A stretch of DNA of 64,000 nucleotides, taken from assembly GCA_910586425.1 (NCBI GenBank), contig CAJUHL010000003.1:1-64000 (forward strand), read 5' to 3'. The stretch comes from an uncultured Bacilli bacterium. GTDB taxonomy: Bacteria > Bacillota_I > Bacilli_A > RF39 > UBA660. The notes beneath the pieces were generated by a model, which did not search any database, was not told where the DNA came from, and saw only the letters and a program-made list of their open reading frames with translations. Positions 44,853 to 55,468 of this stretch are shown one piece after another; the first letter of the stretch is position 1; every line of letters starts with the position of its first letter. The translations under genes were made by a program, and so were the position numbers.

Positions 44853-47426
44853 CTACTCCCTCTTTAATGCCACCGCAAGCGGAACTTTATTTAATACACG
44901 TTTGGACATTCCAATCGCAACATAATAGGCAATCAGTAAGCCCACTAGTCCTAAAATCGCCATACTTGGTGAAATCGCAATTGGGATGGTAATTTCAATA
45001 TCACCTACAATTGCCGCAACAATTGCTTTTAAAATTGCAATCATAGCTGGAATGGATAATAAATATGCAATCATAATAAATGGTGTATAAATATTTAAAA
45101 CCATACTACTAATCTTACGATTTTGATATCCCATTACTTTAAGCAATGATATGGTTTTCTTATTTTCTTCTACTACAATATTCGCTATGACAGAAATAAT
45201 TACAAGTACCATAACAGACGCAAAGGCAATAATAATATAAATACTACCATTGAAACGATCCATTTGTTTTTCAATATTTTGTTTCATATCGCTCATATTT
45301 AATATATAAGCAATTTTAGATGCCTCTTCTGCACTTAAATTTTTATAAGACTCGTACTTTTCTTCATTGGAATAAATAGTTGTATAAGCATTACTTCCAA
45401 ACCCCAACTGCGTACCTAAAGCATCCCTGCTGACATAACCACTTTTCCCCATAAATTCTGAACTAAAGCCAGCAATCGTATAAGAAAGTTTCACAGTTTC
45501 ATATTCAAAATAAAGGGTATCGCCAATCTCCAAATGATACAATTCTTTGGCATTTTCATTCACAATAATTGCTTCATCATCATCTAATCTACTGATTAAA
45601 TTATGTTCTTCTTGATCCAAAATGCGCAAGTATTTAGCTGTTGTGTCAAGCCCTGTCAATGAGAATTGAATTTCTTCATCTTCTTGTTTTTCGATTGGTT
45701 TGAGCTTGCCGTTTCGATCTTTGATTTCTTTCAAAGGAACACTCAAAGATAAGACATAATCAGATCCTTCATATTCACTAGAATCTTTATAATCGATTTG
45801 CCCCAACATAACCAAATATTGATAATCCATTCCAGAGAAACTCTCCTCTATCATATGTTGAAATAAGTTAGAACCAATTAAAACCAGTACAATCAGTAAA
45901 CCTGTGCAGAAAGAAGTAATCGTCACGATGAATAATTTTCCCAAACTACGAAAAGCAAGCGAATACTTAAAACGATAATGGAAAGGAAAAAGCATATTAA
46001 TCTTATTCACCATACGACTAAAAAAATTGACTTTAAGATTACTTCCTTCTTTTAGCAATGCAAGTGGTTTTTTACGTAGCATAATAAGCGCTATCAAGTA
46101 ACTCAAAATGGAAAGACTAACCATAGGCGTCATGATGGATTTGATTAAGTAATCAAAATTCAATTGGTAGTTTTCCAAAGGAACTGTATAATAACTAAGT
46201 AAGATATTAGAAATTGGATAATGTGCAAAAACACCAATCAAATATCCTAAAATACCACCAATAATAGAGCCGACTACTGGATAAACCAAATAACTTGCGG
46301 AAATTCCAAACCGATTGTAACCAAGTGATTTTAAAACACCAATTTGTAACCGTTCATCATCGATTCTTTTTTTCGTAATAATCACAATGATTAAAACGGA
46401 AATAGCAAGCAATAAATATAAGAAACATTCTGCAAATAAACGATTGGATGCGAATTCCATTTGTAAAGCAGAAATTCTACCCAAGCGAGTAATTGTATTT
46501 ACATCCATTACTACTTTTTCTTCGTCTAAAATCCGCATAACTGGGTCATTGGCATAAGTGGATTCTGTATTTTCTGTCTCTTCTGTTGGTACAGACACTT
46601 TGATTTCAAATTTTCGATTGGTAGGAAATTGATAATCTAATGCAATACTATTATCTTTTACCCCTATAATTTTTTCATATGCGACTTCATTGACAATTGC
46701 AATATTGTTATTGGTCTCATCAAAAATAGGCATACTAAAAGAGATTAAGGGATAAATATAATCAGATGCATATGCAAATCCAACAATTTTATAGTCTTGA
46801 CTTCCAATGGTATAAGTATCCCCTATTTTTAATTGATTCTGCTTTGCATATCCAGGTAAAATAACAATTTCATTTTCCTGTTGTGGAAACTTTCCTTCTA
46901 TTAAATACATTTGATTGATTTTGTTATCTTCTTCATAAGGTAACACTTTTATTAATTTTTTGTCATCCGAAACGGTTTTAGAACGTTCCAATTCATATAC
47001 AAATTGATATTTATCCTTTAAAGAATCTAATATTCTTGTTTTAATGACCATATCAACATCGTATTTTTCGAATATACCTTGAATGGTATAAAGCATTTTA
47101 ATATCATAAATAGGATTTTCTAAATAGGAACGATATTGCGTTAATAAAATTCGCTCTTCTTCTGTGACATTTTGAAATTGATGTGCTAAAAAATAATCCA
47201 AATCATCCCTGCTTACATCTTTCGCATAATCTACCGTAATTCCAATACTCAAATCTTCAACATTTTGTTCATCCAAATATGAATAATAACGTGTTTCCAA
47301 ACGATCGATTGCTGTATTCATTCCCACATAAACAGCCATCGAAAGTGTAACCATAAAAATGATACCAGCCATTTGGATTTTCTTTTTTCGAAGACCTTTG
47401 ATTGCATTTAGTAATAATAATCTCAC
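44853..47426 (-). CDS. FtsX-family ABC permease
   Basis: 857 residues. An N-terminal helix (KIQMAGIIFMVTLSMAVYVG), a large extracellular domain (~60-330), three helices near 340-450, an inner segment with FRSLGKLFIVTITSFC, a second extracellular domain (~510-710), and three C-terminal helices near 720-840. FtsX-type permeases of this two-domain size transmit force for lipoprotein or peptide handling, or act in antimicrobial-peptide resistance. Start is GTG, one base after the upstream ATPase stop, with GAGGTGG before it. Substrate unknown. Confidence 0.9.
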   Translation of the reverse strand: MRLLLLNAIKGLRKKKIQMAGIIFMVTLSMAVYVGMNTAIDRLETRYYSYLDEQNVEDLSIGITVDYAKDVSRDDLDYFLAHQFQNVTEEERILLTQYRSYLENPIYDIKMLYTIQGIFEKYDVDMVIKTRILDSLKDKYQFVYELERSKTVSDDKKLIKVLPYEEDNKINQMYLIEGKFPQQENEIVILPGYAKQNQLKIGDTYTIGSQDYKIVGFAYASDYIYPLISFSMPIFDETNNNIAIVNEVAYEKIIGVKDNSIALDYQFPTNRKFEIKVSVPTEETENTESTYANDPVMRILDEEKVVMDVNTITRLGRISALQMEFASNRLFAECFLYLLLAISVLIIVIITKKRIDDERLQIGVLKSLGYNRFGISASYLVYPVVGSIIGGILGYLIGVFAHYPISNILLSYYTVPLENYQLNFDYLIKSIMTPMVSLSILSYLIALIMLRKKPLALLKEGSNLKVNFFSRMVNKINMLFPFHYRFKYSLAFRSLGKLFIVTITSFCTGLLIVLVLIGSNLFQHMIEESFSGMDYQYLVMLGQIDYKDSSEYEGSDYVLSLSVPLKEIKDRNGKLKPIEKQEDEEIQFSLTGLDTTAKYLRILDQEEHNLISRLDDDEAIIVNENAKELYHLEIGDTLYFEYETVKLSYTIAGFSSEFMGKSGYVSRDALGTQLGFGSNAYTTIYSNEEKYESYKNLSAEEASKIAYILNMSDMKQNIEKQMDRFNGSIYIIIAFASVMVLVIISVIANIVVEENKKTISLLKVMGYQNRKISSMVLNIYTPFIMIAYLLSIPAMIAILKAIVAAIVGDIEITIPIAISPSMAILGLVGLLIAYYVAIGMSKRVLNKVPLAVALKRE

Positions 47427-48134
47427 TTACGCCCACCTCAATTCACTGGCTTTTTTCACAGTTTCATTTTTTGTAATTTCCATCACTTTTCCACTATTCA
47501 TACGAATGACAGTATGTGCCATATCAGCAATACTAGGATTATGGGTAACAACGATCATTGTCGTATGATATGCTTCATTCATATCTTGTAAAAGCTCTAG
47601 GACTTTTTTTCCTGTTTCCTCATCCAAAGCCCCTGTTGGCTCATCACAAAATAATACTTTTGGATTTTTCACCAAAGCACGAGCAATCGCAACACGCTGC
47701 ATTTGTCCACCAGACAATTGATATGGATACTTATGTGCATGATTTTCCAATCCAACTTGCTTGATTAGTTCCTTAACAGAAAGTGGATGATGAGAAAGTT
47801 CTTTTCCAAGTTCAATATTTTCTTTGACAGTTAAACTTGGAATTAAGTTATAACTTTGGAATATGAAGCCCAAATTGTTTGCTCGATATTCTGTTCGTTC
47901 TTTTTCATTCATCTGATCAATACGAACCCCATCAAATAAAATATGCCCTTTACTTGGAGAATCAATTCCAGAAAGCAAATTTAGCATAGTAGATTTTCCA
48001 CTTCCACTTGGGCCTAATACAACAATGATTTCCCCTTCTGTTAATTCTAAATTTATATTTTCTAATGCATGATAATCCGTATCATAGTTTTTATATGTCT
48101 TATAAATTTGTTCTAATTGGTATAAGTTTTTCAT
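47427..48134 (-). CDS. ABC transporter ATP-binding protein (LolD/MacB type)
   Basis: 235 residues, the same length as the ATPase at 44141-44848. Walker A GPSGSGKS near 42, signature LSGGQMQRVAIARAL, Walker B VLFCDEPTGALDEETG and H-loop VTHNPS. First gene of the ATPase-permease-ATPase operon, with an AGAGGAGG ribosome site. The two ATPases could form a heterodimer, or one arose by duplication. Confidence 0.92.
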   Translation of the reverse strand: MKNLYQLEQIYKTYKNYDTDYHALENINLELTEGEIIVVLGPSGSGKSTMLNLLSGIDSPSKGHILFDGVRIDQMNEKERTEYRANNLGFIFQSYNLIPSLTVKENIELGKELSHHPLSVKELIKQVGLENHAHKYPYQLSGGQMQRVAIARALVKNPKVLFCDEPTGALDEETGKKVLELLQDMNEAYHTTMIVVTHNPSIADMAHTVIRMNSGKVMEITKNETVKKASELRWA

Positions 48135-48436
48135 TTTTACCTCCTCTTAACTGTATGGTAGTCTGTAATAGAAAATGATTACATTCCTATATTTCAAGTA
48201 TACGCTAATTTAAAATAGAATACAAATGTTATATTGGAAATATTAGAATAAATTTTGAGGATAAAATATAAAGTTAGTGAAACAAAAAAGACATTTTTAA
48301 TAGAATTCCTTTCTAAATATTGATAATTCATAAAACTGATTGATTTTTATTACTTTCACAAATCTTTTAAACACAAGAAATTGTTAATTACTTTCATATA
48401 AGAATATTTTTGACATAAAAAGAGGAATAATCCCCT
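48135..48436. other. Intergenic stretch, polC terminator only
   Basis: About 300 AT-rich bases between polC and the ABC operon. It holds the polC terminator at its left end and no open frame I can support. No clear promoter for the ABC operon was found. Confidence 0.5.
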
Positions 48437-48444
48437 TTAAAATA
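48417..48444 (-). terminator. Terminator of polC
   Basis: AAAGgGGA and TTCCTCTTT pair around a short loop followed by TTTTT; the stem starts in the polC TAA. Confidence 0.65.
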
Positions 48445-51400
48445 ATGACAATTGACTGGATTCATCCATACCATCCAAAACACCCATCATTCGCATTTTT
48501 TCGGTCAAAGAAGCAGAAACATGACCCCGTTTCCAAAAATCCTCTACACTTAAAAATTCACGTTTTTCTCTTTCATCTACAATTGTTTGTGCAACAGCCT
48601 CTCCCAAACCATCGATTGCGCTAAATGGAGGATAAATTTCGGTATCACTTTTGACATTCCATACCATGGAATCGCTTTTATATAAATCAATTGGCGCAAA
48701 ATGAATCCCACGAGCTGTTGCTTCTAAAGCTACCTTTAAACTTTCCAATTGACCTAATTCTTTATTGCTTGCTTCATATCCTTTATTTTGAATTTCTATA
48801 ATACGTGCTCTTATCGCATCATAACCACCAATCATAGCCTCCACATCCACATCGGTGGCTTTGGAAGAAAACCATGAAGCGTAGAAATAAACTGGCATAT
48901 GTACTTTATACCAAGCAATACGAAACGCACTAATGACATAAGCGGCAGCATGGGCCTTTGGAAACATGTATTTAATCTTACGACAAGATTCAATGAACCA
49001 ATCTGGAATACCAGCCTCTTTCATAGTTGCTGCATGTTCCTTCCAAGTTTCTGGATCTTTACTTGCCTTTCCTTTACGTACAAATTCCATGATTTTAAAT
49101 GATTTGATTGGAGAAAGTCCACGATACATCAAATAAACCATGATATCATCACGACAGCCAATCGTCTCTTTAAATGGAACCACATTATTTTGAATCAATT
49201 CTTGGGCGTTCCCTAGCCAGACATCTGTTCCATGTGACAATCCTGATATCTTAACCAATTCTGCAAAAGTAGTTGGTTTAGTATCCTCTACTAATTTAAT
49301 GGTAAATGTTGTTCCAAATTCTGGAATACCCAACGTACCTGTATTACACATAATTTGTTCTTTCGTTACTCCCAATGCACGAGTCGATGTAAATATACTC
49401 ATCGTTTCTTTATCATCCATAGGAACCTGCATAATATCAGTCCCCGATTGTTCTTGGATTTGCCTTAATTGCGTTGGATCTGAATGTCCCAAAATATCCA
49501 GTTTAAGAACACATTCTTCAATAGAGTGATAATCAAAATGAGTCGTTCGCCAAGCTTTATCTGGATCTTCTGCAGGAAATTGAAATGGTGTAAAATCAAA
49601 ACAATTCATGTAATCAGGAATTACAACAATTCCTCCTGGATGTTGCCCTGTCGTCCTTTTCACACCAGTACAACCCATCGCCAGCCTTTCCACTTCTGCA
49701 GTGCGCATGACCAAATTTTTTTCTTCACAATAGCCTTTGACATATCCAAATGCTGTTTTATCGGCAACAGTACCAATCGTTCCTGCTCGGTATACATTGT
49801 CTTCACCGAATAATACTTTGGTATAAGCATGTGTACTCGCTTGATTCAAATCAGAAAAGTTCAAATCAATATCTGGTACTTTATCAGCGTTAAATCCTAG
49901 GAAAGTTGCAAAAGGCATATCTTGTCCATCCTTAATCATGGGAATATGACAATGCGGACACATTTTATCTGGTAAATCAAATCCTGAAGAATAAGAAGAG
50001 CCAAGCGGACTTCCATTTTCATCTTCAAAAATACTCATTTTACATTCGCCACATCTATAGTGTGCTGCCAAAGGATTCACTTCCGTAATTCCCATTAAAG
50101 TTGCAACAAAACTAGAACCAACAGACCCTCTTGATCCAACTAAAAAGCCTTCATCATTTGAGTGTTTTACCAACCTTTGGGCAATCAGATATATAGGATC
50201 AAATCCTGCACCAATGACACCACCCAAAGATTTTTTCAAAGATTTCAAAGCTTCTTCTTCTGATAATTCTGGATTTTTTTCTTTCATATGTTCCAAAATC
50301 ATCGTCTTGACTGCATCAATTCCCTTTAGTATGATTTCATGTAGCTCACGAAATATCACTGCTTCTGTTTCTTCTTCCGTTCCCTTTATCTTTTCTTGAA
50401 TGGTATTGAAGACAACATCTCCATATAATTCAGTTGCAATTCTCTTTTCAATCGCATAGGGAAGCGGATTGCCATACCAGCTTTCCGCTTTTGTATAAAC
50501 AAGTTCAGTTACTACTGTTGGACAATCTAGATAAGATTTACCATCATCACTTTTAATTCTTGGAGAAAATGGGGTTCCCCCTGTATCTGGAATGACCTCT
50601 ATTTCTTCTACCATTTCGAGTACTTTATTGGTATTTAAAACCACAATTTCATAGGCAAGATCGCTTCCTAAAAAAGCAAAATCTTCTAGCATTTCCCTTG
50701 TCGTTCTAAAATGTTGAGAAGGGATTTTTTTAATATCACCTTTGGCAAGTGGATGTCTTCCACCACCTGGTACTTTTTGATTGATAATAATTTCCCTATA
50801 AATTTTATCTTCCCTTTTGAAATGATGTACATCTCCCGTTGCTACAATGATTTTACCTGTTTCTTTGGTTGCTTCTATTACTTTTCGAATATGATCTTCC
50901 AATTCCTGTTCATTTTTGAAATCCCCAAGTTGCAACAAATGGTCATACACTTCTTTTGGTTGGACTTCTACCATATCATAGAAGTTAATGATATTGGTTA
51001 ATTCTTGTCCCTCTTTACTTCTGGCTTGATGGAATACTTCTGACTCATAACAACCACTACTAATTAAAATTCCTTCTCTTAATTCTGACAATTTGCTTCT
51101 TGGAATTCTAGGTGTTTTATATAAATAGGTTGTATTGGCTAAAGAAATAATTTCAAACAGATTTTTAAGTCCCTTTTGATTTAACGCAATTGCATTGAAA
51201 TGATAAGTACGACCAAATTTATAGCGATCTTCAAGTGGGACTAATTTATCCAAATCGGCTATTTTTTCATATTTTTGTGCTTCTAATTTTTTAAGCATTT
51301 TAGCAAATACATAAGCCGTTCCTTCGGCATCATAATCCGCCCTATGATGTGCATCTTCTTCCCAAGGTACATTATACCTTTTTACTAAAGCCGATAAACT

Positions 51401-53203
51401 ATGCCTTGCATGCCCTTGGTCTAATGTCCTAGAAAGTTCCAAGGTATCAATCACAGTATTAGTAAACGTTCCAAGATTGTATTTTTTCATTGCCATTTCA
51501 ATAAAAGATATATCAAATTTGGCATTATGTGCAACCATCAAAGCATCTTTGGACCATTCCAAAAAATGTTTGGTTACGGTTTCTTCATCATCTTTTCCTT
51601 TTACCATTTCATCTGTAATACAAGTTAGTTCTGTAATTTTGTCAGGAATATGTCTTTTTGGATCAATCAGTTCATCAAAGCGGTCTATAATTTCTCCATC
51701 TTTGATTTTAACTGCACCGATTTCAATCATTTGATCACCACCACCAGCATTAAAACCTGTGGTCTCTGTATCAAAAACAACATATTCACTATGTATTAAA
51801 TCACGATTATCTGGTCTTACAACAATCCCAACCGTATCATCTACTAGTGTGAGCTCTGTTCCATATAGTCCCTTAAAAATTGGGGGATTTTTCTGTTGTT
51901 GTTTTGCTTCTTCAATTTCCTTTTCCAATTCTTTTTTTCTTGTTTCATCTTGTTCTTCTTGTAATTGCGTTTCTAATGTTTCTATTTGAGATTGAATTTT
52001 TTTTCTGATATTTTTATTATGGGATTGAATGATACTAAAAGAGATTGGAAAAGCCTGACATCCATTGTGATCTGTAATCGCAACCCCCTTATAACCCATT
52101 TGAATGGTTTTTTCAACCAATTCACAAGTATGTTTTCCTAAATCGAGTTTGGTTACACCATCCATTTGACTCATCATGGTATGTGCATGTAATTCGACTC
52201 TTTTGACTTCGGCATCATCCACGACTTCCTCAATGACTTTATCTATCATATTCATATCTCGAATAGTCAAAGAAATATCTGACATATATTTGTCCACGTC
52301 TTTTACTATAGCCCTTATTTTATACCATTTTCCAATTTTGATTTTTTTATCAATCAGTTCAAATTCATCTGGATCATTGACAAATAAGGTCCCATAAATA
52401 CTATCCGTATTATCCGTTATTTTTAAAGATATGATTTTAAGACCTGTTTTGGTTTCTCTTACATCTTTTCCAAAAATAGCGGCTTCTACTACTACAGAAG
52501 ATTTTGGCGTATTTACCGTATCCAAGCGAATGGCTGGCTCATCAATAAATCTTCCTACTACCACCTTCTCATTTTCAGTATCGACAATAAGAGGAGGCCT
52601 TTTATAATCTTTTGGAATAAACCTTTTTTTAGGTTCTTCTTTTTCTTCTATTGTTGTTTTTTGTAATAATTCTTCTGGAATAGGTGATACCATATCACTT
52701 TCAATTTCAGCTTGTAACATACTTTCTTGTTCCATATCAACTTGACATTTAATTGTATAAGGATAGCCAACAGAATGTAAATCGACTTCCAATGTTGAAA
52801 GAATTCCTTCTAGTTTTATTTGCTCCGCCCGATTTCCCACTACAATTGTAAGGAGATTTTCCTCGATATGATATTCATTTTCTAAAAACATTTTTAATAA
52901 AGGAGAATTCTTACTATACTGTTCGATAAAATAACGAAAATAATATGGAAATTGTTCTAAATCAGAATGCTCTACTTGTAGTTGTACATGTAATACAGAA
53001 ATTTCTGAAAAGGCATGAGGTAGTTGTTCTAATAGTTTTTGATACGTTGGAAAAGGCAGGGTATTCTTAAGTGTAAGATAAAAACAATATTTTGTTTTAG
53101 AAGCATTACCAACAATTTTGAGTAATTTCCCTCCCTCAAAATCTTTCACCAGATTTTCTTCCATTTGTACCTTTTGAAGTAGTGTTTCTAGATTTTTTTC
53201 CAT
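48437..53203 (-). CDS. polC: DNA polymerase III PolC
   Basis: The replicative polymerase of low-GC Gram-positives. 1588 residues, longer than the usual ~1440. Order: N-terminal domain, OB fold (VVVEAAIFGKDVRETKTG), PHP (VELHAHTMMSQMDGVT), DEDDh exonuclease inserted in PHP (VVFDTETTGFNAGGGDQMIE near 475; HHRADYDAEGTAY), PHP remainder, then the catalytic core with GSRGSVGSSFVA, zinc-binding cysteines (CGECK, CPHCH), PDIDLNFS and the finger/HhH tail. An unusual ~50-residue coiled-coil stretch (KKIQSQIETLETQLQEE onward, near 405-450) interrupts the PHP domain before the exonuclease. GGTGATGGT precedes the ATG. Confidence 0.96.
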   Translation of the reverse strand: MEKNLETLLQKVQMEENLVKDFEGGKLLKIVGNASKTKYCFYLTLKNTLPFPTYQKLLEQLPHAFSEISVLHVQLQVEHSDLEQFPYYFRYFIEQYSKNSPLLKMFLENEYHIEENLLTIVVGNRAEQIKLEGILSTLEVDLHSVGYPYTIKCQVDMEQESMLQAEIESDMVSPIPEELLQKTTIEEKEEPKKRFIPKDYKRPPLIVDTENEKVVVGRFIDEPAIRLDTVNTPKSSVVVEAAIFGKDVRETKTGLKIISLKITDNTDSIYGTLFVNDPDEFELIDKKIKIGKWYKIRAIVKDVDKYMSDISLTIRDMNMIDKVIEEVVDDAEVKRVELHAHTMMSQMDGVTKLDLGKHTCELVEKTIQMGYKGVAITDHNGCQAFPISFSIIQSHNKNIRKKIQSQIETLETQLQEEQDETRKKELEKEIEEAKQQQKNPPIFKGLYGTELTLVDDTVGIVVRPDNRDLIHSEYVVFDTETTGFNAGGGDQMIEIGAVKIKDGEIIDRFDELIDPKRHIPDKITELTCITDEMVKGKDDEETVTKHFLEWSKDALMVAHNAKFDISFIEMAMKKYNLGTFTNTVIDTLELSRTLDQGHARHSLSALVKRYNVPWEEDAHHRADYDAEGTAYVFAKMLKKLEAQKYEKIADLDKLVPLEDRYKFGRTYHFNAIALNQKGLKNLFEIISLANTTYLYKTPRIPRSKLSELREGILISSGCYESEVFHQARSKEGQELTNIINFYDMVEVQPKEVYDHLLQLGDFKNEQELEDHIRKVIEATKETGKIIVATGDVHHFKREDKIYREIIINQKVPGGGRHPLAKGDIKKIPSQHFRTTREMLEDFAFLGSDLAYEIVVLNTNKVLEMVEEIEVIPDTGGTPFSPRIKSDDGKSYLDCPTVVTELVYTKAESWYGNPLPYAIEKRIATELYGDVVFNTIQEKIKGTEEETEAVIFRELHEIILKGIDAVKTMILEHMKEKNPELSEEEALKSLKKSLGGVIGAGFDPIYLIAQRLVKHSNDEGFLVGSRGSVGSSFVATLMGITEVNPLAAHYRCGECKMSIFEDENGSPLGSSYSSGFDLPDKMCPHCHIPMIKDGQDMPFATFLGFNADKVPDIDLNFSDLNQASTHAYTKVLFGEDNVYRAGTIGTVADKTAFGYVKGYCEEKNLVMRTAEVERLAMGCTGVKRTTGQHPGGIVVIPDYMNCFDFTPFQFPAEDPDKAWRTTHFDYHSIEECVLKLDILGHSDPTQLRQIQEQSGTDIMQVPMDDKETMSIFTSTRALGVTKEQIMCNTGTLGIPEFGTTFTIKLVEDTKPTTFAELVKISGLSHGTDVWLGNAQELIQNNVVPFKETIGCRDDIMVYLMYRGLSPIKSFKIMEFVRKGKASKDPETWKEHAATMKEAGIPDWFIESCRKIKYMFPKAHAAAYVISAFRIAWYKVHMPVYFYASWFSSKATDVDVEAMIGGYDAIRARIIEIQNKGYEASNKELGQLESLKVALEATARGIHFAPIDLYKSDSMVWNVKSDTEIYPPFSAIDGLGEAVAQTIVDEREKREFLSVEDFWKRGHVSASLTEKMRMMGVLDGMDESSQLSLF

Positions 53204-53227
53204 ACCATCACCTTCACTCTATTGTAT

Positions 53228-53257
53228 CAAAAAAAGACATTACGATAAAGTCTTTTT
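53228..53257 (-). terminator. Terminator between prmC and polC
   Basis: AAAAAGAC pairs with GTCTTTTT around a 10-base loop, followed by TT. It would end transcripts from prfA-prmC. Confidence 0.7.
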
Positions 53258-53454
53258 CAAAAAATATAGTTGGAAAATTTTGATTCAAACGCACTGTTTT
53301 CATCATTTCATTGGGTTCATCATTTGACTACCTACGCTAAAAGACAATCATCATCTTACCTATATTATAGTAAATCTCGTTTCTATTTCCTTTTATAAAA
53401 AAAAGAAATTTTTTAAATTTTCTTTCTGATATAAAAAGGACTTTATTGTAGTGA

Positions 53455-54159
53455 TCACTGTTCTATCCACAAATATCGTTCTTTTCCTTGTAAATCTTTT
53501 TCTACAGTAATCACAGCATCTGGGAAAATAGTATGCGCATATTCTTTTAAAATATCACCTTGTTGGTATCCAATTTCAAACGCAATGAGACCCTTCGGTC
53601 TTAAATGTGACTTTGCATCTTTGAGTATCTTTTTATAACAAATTAGACCATTATCTTCTGCATATAAAGCAATTTTTGGCTCATTTTTAGCAACAATCTC
53701 CATAATTTCTTCCTCATATGAAAGATAAGGGGGATTGCTTACAATTACATCATAAGAACCAGAAAGTGGTTTTAAAAAGTCACCTTCATAAAAAGTAATA
53801 TCGACCTGATTGTTTTTGGCATTCTCTTTTGCTACTTCTAATGCCTTTGATGAAATATCAACAGCATCCATCTCACAATTTAACCTTTTTTTTAAAGCAA
53901 TCGCAATACACCCACTACCTGTTCCTAAATCAACTATTTTCAGTGTGCTTCGATTTTTTACTTTCGCAACAATCTGTTCGACCAATCCTTCTGTTTCAAA
54001 TCTAGGAATTAAAACATTGGGATTCACGAGGATTGGATAGCCATAAAATTCAACTGACCCTACAATATATTGCACAGGTTCTCCTGCCTGAAGACGCATA
54101 TAATCCTCTTCATAAGTATTAGGATTTCCATATTTTTTTAAGTATTCACTTGCATCCAT
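53455..54159 (-). CDS. prmC: Release factor glutamine methyltransferase PrmC, short N-terminus
   Basis: Methylates the Gln of the GGQ motif in release factors. The 234-residue protein has GEPVQYIVGSVEFYG, IPRFETEGLVE, the SAM motif IVDLGTGSGCIAIALK and the catalytic NPPY (VSNPPYLSYEEE near 140). Typical PrmC is ~280 residues with a ~70-residue N-terminal helical bundle; only ~30 residues precede the GEPVQY motif here, so the bundle is shortened. It follows prfA by 18 bases, forming the usual substrate-enzyme pair. In many Bacilli tsaC comes next; here it is absent. Confidence 0.93.
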   Translation of the reverse strand: MDASEYLKKYGNPNTYEEDYMRLQAGEPVQYIVGSVEFYGYPILVNPNVLIPRFETEGLVEQIVAKVKNRSTLKIVDLGTGSGCIAIALKKRLNCEMDAVDISSKALEVAKENAKNNQVDITFYEGDFLKPLSGSYDVIVSNPPYLSYEEEIMEIVAKNEPKIALYAEDNGLICYKKILKDAKSHLRPKGLIAFEIGYQQGDILKEYAHTIFPDAVITVEKDLQGKERYLWIEQ

Positions 54160-54177
54160 AAATACACCTATTGTATC

Positions 54178-55233
54178 TTATTCGCCTCTTAATTTCCGCG
54201 CCTGATCTTCCGTAATCAAAGCTTCAATTACTTTATCAATATCTCCTACCATAATACGATCTAATGTATTTAAAGTAAATCCAATACGATGATCGGTGAC
54301 ACGATTTTGAGGATAATTATAAGTTCTTATTTTTTCAGAACGATCCCCTGTTCCAATTTTACTACGGCGTTCTGCCCCCAATTCTTGATCCCGTTCTTGC
54401 ATTTTTAAATCATAAAGTCTTGTTTCTAGTATTTTAATGGCCTTTTCCTTGTTTTTAATTTGAGATCTCTCTGTTTGAGAATAAACAACAAGTCCCGTTG
54501 GAATATGTGTCAAACGAACAGCACTATCAGTGGTATTTACCCCTTGTCCTCCACAACCACTACTTCTTGTAATATCAATTCTAACCTCGCTCATATCCAA
54601 AGTAAAATCAATGTCTTCTGCTTCTGGCATAACAAGTACTGTTGCTGTTGAAGTATGCACTCTTCCTTGCGTTTCTGTAACTGGGACTCTCTGTACACGA
54701 TGTGCTCCACTTTCATATTTTAATTTGGAATAGACATTTTCACCTCTTACCATAAAACTAATTAAGGCATATCCACCAGCTTCTGAACGCTCTTCTTCTA
54801 ATATCTCTATTTTCCAATCCTCTTTCTCTGCTAATTTACGATACATTTCAAACAAATCACCAGCAAAAATATTTCCCTCATCACCACCAGCAGCTCCACG
54901 AATTTCAACAATTACATTTTTACCATCGTTTGGATCTTTTGGTAACAATAAAATTTCAAGGTCACTTTCCAATGTTTGCTTTTCTTGCTCTAACATTGTA
55001 AGCTCTTCTTTGGCCATCTCACCCAGTTCTGGATCCTTCACCATCTCTTTGGCATCAAGGATACCTTGCTCTACTCTTTTATAATTTTGATAAGCCTCAT
55101 AAGCATCTCTTAAACTGGCTTGTTCTTTAGACAAACGCATGGTTTCTTTGATATTAGAAATCACTTCTGGTTTCATCAATTCTTCTGTTAATTCATTGTA
55201 TCTATTTTCAATGGTTTGTAATCTTTCTATCAT
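54178..55233 (-). CDS. prfA: Peptide chain release factor 1
   Basis: Terminates translation at UAA and UAG. The 351-residue protein has the helical domain 1, the PAT-type anticodon region as RVPVTETQGRVHTSTATV near 185, and the GGQ loop SSGCGGQGVNTTDSAVRL near 230. Start set at 55233, where AAAGGTGG stands eight bases upstream; an ATG 30 bases earlier is rejected. Promoter at 55263-55291. Operon with prmC. Confidence 0.96.
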   Translation of the reverse strand: MIERLQTIENRYNELTEELMKPEVISNIKETMRLSKEQASLRDAYEAYQNYKRVEQGILDAKEMVKDPELGEMAKEELTMLEQEKQTLESDLEILLLPKDPNDGKNVIVEIRGAAGGDEGNIFAGDLFEMYRKLAEKEDWKIEILEEERSEAGGYALISFMVRGENVYSKLKYESGAHRVQRVPVTETQGRVHTSTATVLVMPEAEDIDFTLDMSEVRIDITRSSGCGGQGVNTTDSAVRLTHIPTGLVVYSQTERSQIKNKEKAIKILETRLYDLKMQERDQELGAERRSKIGTGDRSEKIRTYNYPQNRVTDHRIGFTLNTLDRIMVGDIDKVIEALITEDQARKLRGE

Positions 55234-55262
55234 AGGAATTCCACCTTTCTTAAGACCTTTCA

Positions 55263-55291
55263 ATTATACTATAGTTTTTTCATTTAAGCAA
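55263..55291 (-). promoter_or_regulatory. Promoter of prfA-prmC
   Basis: TTGCTT (55291-55286), 17 bp, TATAAT (55268-55263), about 25 bases before the prfA start. Confidence 0.65.
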
Positions 55292-55468
55292 TATATTATA
55301 TGAGATAGCGTTCCATATAAAACCATAAATTTTTGATGCTAGAAATTGACCTTTCTGATATAAAAATATAGCATTTTTGAATATCTTTCATAAGTTTTTA
55401 AATACTTTCACAACCCTTTATTTATCGAGATTCATAATTGTTTTCTTTTGGAATCTATTTTATAAATT

